A program made the position numbers and the translations under genes. Below the pieces are notes generated by a model that was not told the origin of the DNA, did no database searches, and saw nothing but the letters and a program-made list of their open reading frames with translations. From Trichomonas vaginalis G3 (Eukaryota; Parabasalia; Trichomonadida; Trichomonadidae), in NCBI RefSeq assembly GCF_026262505.1, contig NC_067206.1:18001319-18065318 (forward strand): a DNA stretch of 64,000 bases, given 5' to 3'. This document shows positions 42,216-52,452 of the stretch, in pieces (positions within the stretch are counted from its first letter, which is position 1; each line of letters starts with the position of its first letter).

Positions 42216-43599
42216 TGCAGAACGGGAAAATACTCATACACATCAAATCATATAATTTCAACTTCCTTAAAATTTCACAATTATAGCTTTTACACATATG
42301 AATCTATTTAAACTCATATAGCAAATGGTCAGAATGTAAATAAGAACATGAAATTTCTATTTTTGAGTGAGAAAAGGTATGCATCAGAGATAAAATTTGA
42401 GATATACATAATTTATTTATATCACACAAATATGCCATTCTAGTTCTATTTAATTCCACTGTGTTTACATGAGTGAAACTAATATTGACTACGATCGTCG
42501 AAATCTAACATAAGTTTTTTGGAAACATACCATGAAAGCAATATGGTATATGCAGCAATGTATTCTGCATCATATACCACTGTGAACATGGTTATAACTC
42601 ATTCCTATAGCGAGAAAAAGTGTTTTGTCAGTTTTGGCAGAGAAAAAATGGAAAATTTTTGGACGATAAAAAAATTTGGAGTATTCACTCAAAGGAGAGT
42701 TACAAGGAATGACATTTGAGTCACGGGATGCGTTGTTTTCTGCAATATGTGAAATTTGCGACAATATTGGTTAGGACATGATAAACTCTGTTTTTGAAGA
42801 CTGGCTTTCGAGATTGGAATCTGTTCAAAAGAATAGTGGTGAGTATATTTAATAAAGATTCATTATATATAAATAATTCTTTTTAATTCTTCCCCATATG
42901 AAGTTACTACACTTCAATGGGTCACCCTATATGTTTGTGTTTGTTGTTCAGAATAATTGTAATACGGAAATTGAACTTTTTGGCTGCTCGGGTTGATAAT
43001 TAGTAAGAAGTTCAATTTTACTTCTCATTATCATCGGATTAATAAATTTCTTTGAAATTTCTAGAAGGAAACTTTATGATTCGGCACTTAAAGAAGAAAT
43101 GTCTTCAAAAGAAAATGCATTCTAACAATTTGAACAAAAGAAAGCATTGAATAAGATTTCATGTTTATTTTGGTTAAATTCGTTCAAGAATTCATCTATA
43201 TCGTCATTCAAAGGTGAAATTTTGTCAACAAATTCACCAAGTGTGGTGTTATGGTTGACTGCATATTTATCAGTGTTGTTTATTTTGTGGCGCAGGCAGG
43301 GAATTATTATGATTTTCTTGATATTTTGAATTCCACCTTAATAAAGAGAGTTTTTGAATTGCTCTAATAATGCTTTGAGTTGTCCTGGTCCGCTATCGCA
43401 AACAATAGATCCAATCTTGATTTTATTGTCGTATTTTCTAAGATTGTAAATCAGAATTTTCCTAATACCGAAATTAAACGCATTTGATTATTCCTCAACA
43501 TTCGAACCTTCCATCTCCACGTTTTCGATCGGATAGGGCATCAATCCTGAGAGAAGATTTTGTAAATTAAAGTTCAAATTGTTTGTTCCTGTCTTTCAT
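42216..43599. other. transposon interior without a confident gene
   Basis: Only short frames. 42519-42719 is open for 66 codons but I see no family; the rest is AT-rich and probably decayed transposon sequence. Confidence 0.5.
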
Positions 43600-44708
43600 T
43601 CATCTACACAGAGCCTTGTGTATGGCTACGATGCAAATTTCTGATACAAATCTGTTCCTGATTTCGGGACAAAGATCAGCTGGATGTTAAGTTCGGCTGC
43701 TTTTGCTTGGACTTGATCAGTTATATGTGATCTGTATCTATCCAAAATCAAAGCGCAAGGTTCGTTATTAGCCCATTCTTGCACTTTTTCCAGATACTTA
43801 ATCATGAACTCTCTGTTGGTATTTCCACCAGAATGCATGATATGATAGTCGTATCTGGAATTTATTCCAGTGAATTGTTGATGGCAACGCTCCGTCTTTC
43901 CTTCGGCAAGGAAAATTGGCGGAAAGATTTTGCAATCAAGTGAAATAGTGCAGATTGCAGAAAAGCTTTGCTTGTAATCGTTTGGTAAATGCGCTGTAAC
44001 TTCGGCGCCGACATTTGCCAATACCATGCCGTTAAGGAAAATGAAATTAACTGGAGTTTCGTCCATGTTAAATACTCTACTCAATGGATGAAACTCTATA
44101 ATGTCATTTATTTCTTGAATGTAGTTGGCTACTTGAGCTGGATCAATCTGTTCTCGTTTCTTGCTTCGTATAACTCGGAACGAAAGATGATTGCAGGCTG
44201 TAAATTCTTTAACAAATTTATAAGATACTCTTTCTCGATCCAGATATTCACGAACTTCTGGATCAAAGTTTTAGTAAAATTCCCATAACATGTGTTTGAG
44301 ATGTCTTCATCTAACTGCAATCCCTGCATTAATATATTGTATTCTAAGTAGTTCAGCTATTTGTTGTTCTTGAAATGCAGTAAATAACCTTTTATGCATT
44401 CCAAATGTTTTTCCGGGTCTATAACTCGCGTTGCTTCGCCATTTTATGTGATAGTAATTTATGCTTCGTCTTTTTATACCTGTTAATCTTTCCAATCTGC
44501 AAAAAATTGGTAAAATATTAACATTTTTGCAAATTTCGAAATATTGAAATAATAAATCCATTAAATCAATCTTATTATAATATTTATTGTATCTTTTTTG
44601 ATTTGAATACATTCCACTTTCCAGTTGATGCTCAAGAAACATGAGACTACTATGTGCTGGAGGATCTTCAAGCATTTTACACAGATAAAATAAAAGTGAC
44701 ACCATCAT
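43600..44708 (-). pseudogene. DDE_1 (pogo-like) transposase, decayed
   Basis: N-terminal piece (44708-44307): helix-turn-helix-type DNA-binding region with RLERLTGIKRRSINYYHIKWR. C-terminal piece (44084-43626): SRVFNMDETPVNF with the first Asp, TISLDCKIFPPIFLAEGKT, CALILDRYRSHIT with the second Asp, and LIFVPKSGTDLYQKFAS. The coding frame shifts at least once between 44307 and 44084 (for example near 44280) and decays after 43626. This is a typical inactive copy of the family that cuts and pastes TIR transposons. The gene lies wholly between the TIRs at 41844 and 44829. Confidence 0.75.
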
Positions 44709-44925
44709 GACGATAGGTGGTGTCCCCAGCTTTACAGGGGAAAGTATGGAAAATCTGGGTATATATATAATATTTTAAAAAATAATTTTGCAATCCCCTC
44801 CCCTGTTTTCTCGCTTGATGTCACTTTTTCGAAAAATGTCGCTGTCTCTGTCTCAATTTTAAAAAAAAAACACTTTTCATAAGTATTCAATATTTGAGAA
44901 TACAATTCAAAAAAGATTCTCTTAT

Positions 44926-45190
44926 ATTTGCTTATGTAAGAGGAAACCCTCTATCAGATGCGAATGCATGAATTTAGCATCTCTGATAGAGAGTTTCCTC
45001 TTACATAAGCAAATCTTTTTCATGCGTTATTGTTAATATAAAAACATAAGCAATTTCTTTCAATCAAAGTTCGAAAACTTTGGTGTAATCGTTGCTGAAC
45101 TTTGTTTTTGAACTTTCACGAGGGAATTGAAGGATGAGAGGTATATAGTATACCTATATGCCTCTCACCCTCCAATTCCAACTCTCAATG
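44926..45190. repeat. DNA hairpins (cluster 4), related to the 39-kb cassette
   Basis: A long stem TTGCTTATGTAAGAGGAAAC with its complement ending near 45010, containing CTCTATCAGA/TCTGATAGAG. Then 45060-45190 carries diverged versions of the 39-kb units: AAAGTTCGAAAACTTTGGTG, then GGAATTGAAGGATGAGAGG with CCTCTCACCCTCCAATTCC, then GGGAGAAACTTTGTTTG. Confidence 0.8.
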
Positions 45191-45199
45191 GGAGAAACT

Positions 45200-46670
45200 T
45201 TGTTTGCATAATTATATTATAATACATTTATTATTTTCAATCCATTTAAGTTAATTTTATTTTCAATAATTTTTCAATATTTTTGAGGGAATTATGTTGC
45301 TTCCTCGACGATAAAATTGAGAAGCTTACGCATTGACACTACTTAGCATGCAACAATTTTTTATATTAAAGAAATGAAGAGTGTCAATGTTTCTATATTT
45401 TCAGATCAATCCATGACATTTATTGTATAAATTAGAATGATTTAATCTGCATTTTGAAATTGGTTGCAATCCAAGCATGAACTCCTACAATAGACACATT
45501 TCAGCTTAAGTTAATTTTTTTCATAATTTTTAGAGTTCGAAAGTACCAAAAGTATAAGGATTTTTTTCGAAAAAAAGAGGATTAAAAAACCGTAATCCTC
45601 TTAATATACCATAACATTTTTATCGAAATTTCCAAAATAATAAAAAGTATTTTAAGCAACTCTATTTAAACTTCATATACTTCTTTCAAAATTTCTTGTT
45701 GAAAGCCATCACTGTTGATGTTCAGGTCTTTTGTTTTAGTTCTTCGAATATATTTGCAGGAAATGCCTCTCATAATAGACAACGATAATTTTGAATTGAA
45801 TTTTTTTGTCATTTTTACTAAAAATACATTTAACTTTATTTGAAAATATGATTAAATTATAATTATAAGCAATATGCTAAACATACCCTTTGACACATGA
45901 TCTGAGGATTTGATCGTACATGAATCCCTTATTAATATTATATACAATATACTGTTTACTATTTTCCTAATTTTGGTCTGAAATTCAAAAAAATCGAGCT
46001 GGACTACTTCTAAAATGAAACCAAAAACCAAAAAACTATGTCGTGAAATTCATGTAAACTATTGAATTTTGAATTAAAAATAATTGTTGGTTTTTGGCCA
46101 ATTGAAAATGAAAATATATTCTTCATCAATATTCGAAGTATTTATAATTTTTTAAATAAAAAAGTATGACTTTACGAGTAAATTTCGAAAAAAAGTCATA
46201 GCTAAGCATGTCAACTATTTTTATATATGTAACAATGGTAATATTATAATGTCGTTTGAAAAACTAAACTTGTAGAATAAAAAAGGGCCATATAAATCAA
46301 TTTGTATTAGTTTTGGATAATTAAAACAAAAGAAACTTTTATTCAGCTGTGATGTCACGTTGTTTTATATAAGTAAATATAAATTAATACAATATCCATA
46401 CAAAGTGTGTGAAATATGTTTCTCAATGATTATAAGTATAGTCTGTAAATAAGAGTCTTTATTATTTTAAATAATAAAAAAATCAAGGCGACCCGCTCTT
46501 GAACCTTTTGCAAATTTATGAAATATTCTTATTTTTTATATTGTTAAATATATCTCCAAAAATGATTCCACGAAAATTTTGCCAAAGTTCTCAATTTTGA
46601 ATTTATTGTCTTAACGTCCGAGCCATTTCTTAACACGCGAAAAACAGTCAGACTGTCAAAGAGTTGTTCT
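45200..46670. other. AT-rich, no gene seen
   Basis: 45294-45375 (GCTTCCTCGACGATAAAATT...GCATGCAACAA) is related to 34215-34300. Otherwise no open frame or repeat that I can support. Confidence 0.6.
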
Positions 46671-46679
46671 CAAATTTTA

Positions 46680-46995
46680 ATCAGCGCTGATTAATGCATT
46701 CAAACACATTTTATCACTTATATTTAGTTATACACCGCTTATTAATGCATTTAAGCTAATTTTATTAGTAATGTTTAGTAATGCATCACTTCTTATTGCA
46801 TTTAAATTATTAGTCACAAAATAATATAGTTTGACACCACTTATAATTGCAGTATCAATCACACTTACATAATATCTTACTGTGACACCATTTATTAATG
46901 CATTTTCTATTTCATTCAAAGAATAACTTGGTTGACACCACTAATTACTGCAATGAAATAATTAATCACAATTGTAATATAATGGCATTGTGTTC
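46680..46995. repeat. degenerate 51-bp tandem repeats
   Basis: About six diverged units with TTATTAATGCATTT and GTTTGACACCACT landmarks. On the minus strand 46728-46919 stays open and gives a 17-residue repeat with NALI(N/S)GV. It could be a relic of a repeat protein or a minisatellite whose period is a multiple of 3. Confidence 0.6.
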
Positions 46996-47642
46996 AAATT
47001 TACATTTTTAGTATAAAACACGCTCTTTCTGCATATAGAGGAAATATTTTTTAATTCTGACAAGTGATATTAGCATTATTATATCTGAGGTATATGTAAC
47101 ATAAGTTTCAACCACTGTAATATTCAACAAGTTGCTAACAGTTAGTTGAAAAAAAATTGCGTAAATCTGGTATTACTTCTTTGATATTGAATCTTTATCT
47201 GTAATAACAGGAGATTGGGACAAAGTTGCAATTCGGCACTTTTTGTAAAAAATGGGGTCATACTCATAATGAATAGAGACTTATAGCCAAGTCTTGATAT
47301 CATGCAGGGAGAATATACATTGATAAGCAATTATATTTTATAGTAGTAGTATTCAGAAATTCTTACAATTTACAATACAATTTTCAAAAATGGATAAAGA
47401 CTAATAGCCAAGTCTTGATATCATGCAGGGAGACTCTCTACAAATACAAAAATTGATTATCATAAGGAAATACAAATTTATCAATTTTCATGTGAAAATT
47501 ACATAAATTTGTTCTCCAATAAATAGCAATAATACTTTGAATGTTATATTAAGTAATATAGCTTCAGGTAAATAAGCTTACACTTCAAAAATATACTGTT
47601 TATTCATTAATTTTAAAAAAAGTCCAAATTATCTAATCTTGC
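46996..47642. other. no gene; a 45-bp direct repeat pair
   Basis: 47275-47316 and 47397-47438 share TAGCCAAGTCTTGATATCAT followed by GCAGGGAGA, about 122 bp apart. The rest is AT-rich without coding content. Confidence 0.6.
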
Positions 47643-49112
47643 TTACTCTTCCTTTAAACTTCTTTGTGCCAAATTTAATATTGCCTTCAAAGATGGAATA
47701 AGGACATTAGGTTCAATCCTTCGGCTTTCGACAATTTCCAAAATGTGTTGAATTAATTTCAAACATTCATCGTGTTTTGAAGCTCTTTGCTCAACAATCT
47801 GATTACCTGCCCTTGTAAGAATTCTTACTGCTCTTTCTTCATTCAAAACAGTAGCGACTTGAACCTTAATAATCGCATTTGGAATCACAACAGTGATGAG
47901 AGTTATGACGATGTCATCAATGCGCTCATTTTTCTTACCCAAGAAAAATGTTTGCTTTAATTGATGAAAGTGTGATTCCGCAATGTTATTCGTGGAATCA
48001 CCTTCTCCACGATATAACATCATCCAATGTTCTTTGGTTCTTCTCCATTGTTTATCGAAATACTTCAAAGCGCGCGGTTCTTCTTCTTCTAACATTGTTG
48101 TCAAGAACTCATATGTTTCATCAGACTCTTCAGCCAGCTTTTCTGCATTCGTTGCATCTGCACGTAATGTCAAAAAGTCCATTGCTAAATAGAAGTTCTC
48201 AAAATTCTGTGGATTGTCAAAATAGCTTCCAACTTTTGCACATGCGCGTAAAACATGCACAGCGCACCAACTGAGCTGCGCAAGAGGAAATCCGTCCTCA
48301 ATTGCGCGAGCAATGTTTAGCGCACAGTCAGCGCTCCAATGCTGTGGATCCAGGTGCGCAAACTCACAGAATTTCACCAAACATTCTTGAATTTTTTCAG
48401 ATGTCTGAGGGTTCACTAAAAAATAGCAAAAGGGGAAAATTGTGTTTTGACTTGTTTTCATTGTTACTGCAAACAATTGGATCTTTCCTTTAATTAAAGA
48501 ATGAGTGGAATCGACGTGGAGAGGGTTATCAATGCTATGCACCAATTCTTTTGCAGCAAAAGGTGCATATATGATTGTAAACTCGGAAAAATCTCCATTG
48601 TAATCAAATTGAACGAGATCATCTGGGCACTCTTCCTGTAAATTATTCAAAAATGCTTCCAAAGAAGTGTAAGGATCGTTTGATAATCTTTGTGCAATAA
48701 TCTCATCAAGGCGATAAAATTTGTGCTTTAAAGCATCAGTAGACTGCGCGAAAAGTTTCATCGTTTCTTTGTTATTCGTATCAATTCCGAACTTATCAAA
48801 AAATGCTTTTTGAGCAAGAAATTGCTTTCCACCGTTTTTAATATAAAGTTCGATCCATTTTTGATAAAATTTACTCGCGTAATGTGAATCCATTTCAACT
48901 CCTATATGATGGCAATGTTCTTCATTAACTTTGCTTATAGTAAACACTCCATTTTGTTCTTCAACCCTAAATTTTGCCTTGCATAGGGGATACGAACATG
49001 AATAAGTGACATATTGCTTTGGAGATCCCGTTCTTCTTCTGTATGGGACACCGCCCTTGACTTCCTGTTTAATACCAAAAGCAATAAGCTCCTCTAAGTC
49101 CACCGAAATCAT
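47643..49112 (-). CDS. Mutator-like (MULE) transposase, whole
   Basis: The frame opens upstream at a TTG, but the first Met (49112) gives 489 aa. The N-terminal zinc motif is CSYPLCKAKF...EEHCHH (FLYWCH/WRKY-like C2H2 type). The catalytic core has HVDSTHSLIKGKIQLFAV (first Asp), SADCALNIARAI (second Asp), CAVHVLRAC (family C..H motif) and NNIAESHFHQLKQ (Glu). These fit the DDE order of MULE transposases, which move TIR elements. I could not find this copy's own TIRs. It is clearly related to, but diverged from, the gene at 49572-51013. Confidence 0.85.
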   Translation of the reverse strand: MISVDLEELIAFGIKQEVKGGVPYRRRTGSPKQYVTYSCSYPLCKAKFRVEEQNGVFTISKVNEEHCHHIGVEMDSHYASKFYQKWIELYIKNGGKQFLAQKAFFDKFGIDTNNKETMKLFAQSTDALKHKFYRLDEIIAQRLSNDPYTSLEAFLNNLQEECPDDLVQFDYNGDFSEFTIIYAPFAAKELVHSIDNPLHVDSTHSLIKGKIQLFAVTMKTSQNTIFPFCYFLVNPQTSEKIQECLVKFCEFAHLDPQHWSADCALNIARAIEDGFPLAQLSWCAVHVLRACAKVGSYFDNPQNFENFYLAMDFLTLRADATNAEKLAEESDETYEFLTTMLEEEEPRALKYFDKQWRRTKEHWMMLYRGEGDSTNNIAESHFHQLKQTFFLGKKNERIDDIVITLITVVIPNAIIKVQVATVLNEERAVRILTRAGNQIVEQRASKHDECLKLIQHILEIVESRRIEPNVLIPSLKAILNLAQRSLKEE

Positions 49113-49351
49113 AAAAATGAAGTGATTTTGAAAAGAGTTAACAAAATTCAAATCACATCAAAAACAAAAACACATAAAAATATTTTATTATACTCATTCG
49201 AAATTAAAAATAATAAAATTTATATATATTAATTTCATTAAATCAAGGTTAAAAATCTCACCGGAAAAATAACCTCAGTGTGATAAATTTATCACGGGAA
49301 AAATTTACAATAAGGTTAATACCGAAAATATCGAAAAATCAACATTTAAGG
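49113..49351. other. spacer between the two MULE copies
   Basis: AT-rich. Contains GTGATAAATTTATCAC (about 49281-49296), a perfect palindrome. No gene. Confidence 0.5.
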
Positions 49352-49571
49352 TTAATTTAAGAGTGGGGGACAAACTCGCTCATTGTCACTTTTCATTAAC
49401 CTTAAACTTGTAATTTTCATTATTTTTAATTAACCTTATTTCTTTCCCAATTCCTGATTTATTTTATTCACTTACTATTAAAAGTCACATTTTAATAAAA
49501 TATAATAATTTATTTATAGCATTTTTTACTATACTGTAATAAAAAATTAATTATAATAAATTAAATGTTTA

Positions 49572-51013
49572 TTAAATCAAATGTTTTCTTTGCAATAATA
49601 TTTTTAATGTTGAGTAAACAATGTTGGGATCAAGTGTATCATTTTTCAGACCTTTCTGAACAGCTTCAAGCATACTGATGCATTCGACTTTTTTAAATTG
49701 TGTCATTTCTTCGAAATCTCTTGTGACTTTTTTGATAACTTTAACACTTCTCTCTGAATCCAGACCTTTAATTTGCAACTTAATCAGGAATGAAGGAACA
49801 ACACTGGAATATAACTCGATGACAAGTTCATCGAGTCGAAGATTTCGCCTTTCTGGGAAGTACTGGTGCTTCAAAACCTTGAAATGTGATTCCGAGATGT
49901 TGTTTGTTCCATCTCCTTCATTTCTATAGCGAAGCATCCACCTGTCAAGATGATGGCGCCACTGTCGGTCAAAGTATTCACGGGCAGCAGGTTCCTCATT
50001 TAAAATTTCTTCTAAATTGTTGTAAACTTCATCAGGATCAATTTCTTCCTCTTCAGAACCAAAGACCAATAACTTCATTAAGTTATAGAAAGTTTCGAAG
50101 TTGGAACGATCTTGAAACTTTTCAGCCTTTCTCATGACAGCGCGCAACACATGAACGCCACACCAAATGATCTGGCATAAGGGGATGGCTGTTTCAACAG
50201 CATTTGTGATTTGAGGTGCGCAGTCCATTGAAAAATAAGATGGTTCGCGATTGATGGAGCCAAATATGCTGTGAGACAAACTTGTATATTTTCACTTGTG
50301 TCGGGCCAAACGAAAAAATACAAAAACGGAAAAACAATTGATTCCGCGAATTTGCCAGTGACGGCATAAAATGGTATGCGAGAGCGCAAGAGCTTATAAG
50401 TGGAATCAATGTGATAAGTTTGTATTTGATGTGAAAAAGCATTTGCTTCGAATGGGGCGTAATAGAAAATCATACGATCTGGCTCGTGAATAAACTCGAT
50501 GAGATCATCTGGAGAATGACTCTTAACCATGTCGACAAAAATTGCAAGAGATGTAACATCATCCGCTGAGAAACGGGTATTGATTGCTTGAAGGCGTTTA
50601 GAAAACTTTTTTAAAGCATCTGTAGATTGTTGAAACATTTCCGGAATGATCCCACTATCAAATGGGATATTAAGATCTTTGAAACACCTTAATTGTGCGT
50701 AAACACGGTCTTGATTTGATTCAAAATATCTTGTTAAATAAGATCTATAAAAATATGATGTAATTTGTTGTGATTTGTTTGGAAAAGGGGCAGAATGATT
50801 GTGGGTGTTAATACATTTTCGTATATGGTACTTGTCATCGGGAAGTGTATCAACAAGGAAGCGACATGGACAATTCGGCCACTTACAATTAAATTGGATT
50901 TGATTTCTTTCTTTCCTAGTTTTATATGAATAACTATAACCTGCTTGGATTTCTTGTTGCACTCCATACTTAAGCAACTCGATATATGTGAGTTCGTGAT
51001 CTTGGAACTGCAT
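49572..51013 (-). pseudogene. Mutator-like transposase with one frameshift
   Basis: Starts at ATG 51013 (MQFQDHELTYIELLKYG). Zinc motif CKWPNCPCRF...NTHNH. Core: YHIDSTYKLLRSRIPFYAV (first Asp), SMDCAPQI (second Asp), CGVHVLRAV, NNISESHFKVLK (Glu). The frame changes between the first piece (down to about 50280) and the second (to 49572), a region where the two open frames overlap. All catalytic residues are present across the two pieces. Otherwise full length (about 480 codons). Confidence 0.8.
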
Positions 51014-51174
51014 TAAAATGAAATGATTTGAAAGAATAAAGAATTTTGAATATATTGGTCTTATTTTGATAAGCTTGGTCGTGTTTTGAATAGCTTGAAC
51101 ATCTAATTCAATTATGATCTTTGAAAATTAGGTGAAATAAAACTAAACATAAATGTAAAACTAGGGATATGAAA

Positions 51175-51505
51175 TTTTGGTTGTACACCACTTGTATGTG
51201 CCGGATACCATTGTGTCAAATTTTTTCTGAAATTAGCTTTAAAAGTACTAAGTAAGATCATGAGATATAGCAATATATGTTTAAACCAACTTATATTTTG
51301 GTTGTACACCACTTGTATGTGCCGGATACCATTGTGTCAAATTTTTTCTGAAATTAGCTTTAAAAGTACTAAGTAAGATCATGAGATATAGCAATATATG
51401 TTTAAACCAACTTATATTTTGGTTGTACACCACTTGTATGTGCCGGATACCATTGTGTCAAATTTTTTCTGAAATTAACTTTAAAAGTACTAAGTAAGAT
51501 CATTT
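51175..51505. repeat. 121-bp tandem repeat, about 2.7 copies, inside the MULE
   Basis: GGTTGTACACCACTTGTATG recurs at 51179, 51300 and 51421, period 121 bp, nearly identical copies. The array is subterminal in the MULE, upstream of the transposase start. Confidence 0.9.
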
Positions 51506-51875
51506 ATTTTTGCATAATATAATGCCAATATGGTTTCTTTTGATTTTATTTCATTTATAAGCAAATCAGATTTACCCAAAAACTCCACTCCATAAGCGTT
51601 CATTTGCTAAATTGAAAAGTGACAATGGGCTAGTCTGTCCCTTTCTCTTAATTTAAGAGTATGCACTTTTGTCACCTACTCATTTCAAATTTCCATGAAT
51701 TGAATAAAAATGTTATCATATATTGGTATGCCAAACTATTTATCTTTAATATTTTACAATATTATATATTATTTGATCATTTGGCAGTCAAAAAATGTTC
51801 ATATCTTAACTAATTCGAATAATTTAAAACAAATTCAATAGACATCGAGAATAAACTTTGATAAGAAAGTATATT

Positions 51876-52060
51876 AAAAAAAAAAAGGTAGTGGGGCTTC
51901 CAGGCACTTCGTGCCTTCTAGCCCTGAAGATGATTAGTATAAATGAAGTTTTTATTGGGAAGGCTTCCAGGCACTTCGTGCCTTCTAGCCCATAAGAAAT
52001 TTTGCACAAGACCCAAGAGGAGGACCGGAGCCCCAGCCGACCAGCCTTTTGTTTCACTTT
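51876..52060 (+). repeat. left TIR of Polinton B, two units
   Basis: Two tandem units, both with the hairpin GGCAC/GTGCC. Then comes sequence matching the region after A's left TIR (TTTCACTTTTCACAAATTAT), although the genes that follow match A's other end. Confidence 0.9.
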
Positions 52061-52452
52061 TCACAAATTATATATGTTTTCATGTTTTGTCAAGACTTCT
52101 TCGTAATGAGTGTAAAGGACCAAAAATATATTTTAGGTGAAGAGGTGAGATCTCACCTGTTTTCTCACCTGTTTTCTCACCTCTTGAATTTTCATGATTT
52201 CTTCGTACATGCTTTGTCAAGACTTCTTCATCGTACATGTTTTGTCAAGACTTCTTCATCGTACATGTTTTGTTATGCTTTAAGTTACGGGCGTTCCAAG
52301 GAAGTATACTTTGAGAAGCCTTTTCCCCCTTATAGAATGAGATAGGACGGTTATTTTACAAAACTGACAACACTTTGACCGAGTAGTTTTTTGTGCTGAA
52401 CAAAAAGTGTCATATAAACATCTGTCAAAAACCGTTTTTTACTTCACTTAAA
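52061..52452. promoter_or_regulatory. palindrome cassette and upstream region of the large gene
   Basis: A palindrome cassette at 52135-52182 has core AGGTGAGATCTCACCT (52143-52158) and extra TCTCACCT words, of the same design as at 10540 and 11651 but with different bases. Then repeated CAAGACTTCTTC(AT)CGTA words, then sequence matching A 24500-24560, ending in TTTTTTACTTCACTTAAA and ATG. Confidence 0.7.

Larger units (their letters stand above)
41844..44829. mobile_element. DDE_1-type DNA transposon with AAAAAGTGACATCAAGCG ends
   Basis: The left end (41845-41895) reads AAAAAGTGACATCAAGCGAA, then ACTATGGGGTGTCAAAATTA. The right end (complement of 44780-44829) reads AAAAAGTGACATCAAGCGAG, then AAAACAGGGGAGGGG. 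It contains hairpins near the left end and a decayed transposase on the minus strand (43600-44708). The target duplication is not clear. Confidence 0.7.
49365..51647. mobile_element. MULE transposon with about 31-bp TIRs
   Basis: The left end GGGGGACAAACTCGCTCATT (then GTCACTTTTCA) pairs with the complement of the right end, AAGGGACAGACTAGCCCATT (then GTCACTTTTCA; 51615-51647). Both sides are followed outward by TTAATTTAAGAGT (49352-49364 and 51648-51660), a probable target duplication somewhat longer than the usual 8-11 bp. The transposase gene inside is frameshifted. Confidence 0.75.

Noticed and set aside
42519-42719. 66-residue ORF in the DDE_1 element
   Set aside because: No family resemblance, in decayed transposon sequence, and no supporting homologue in the window.
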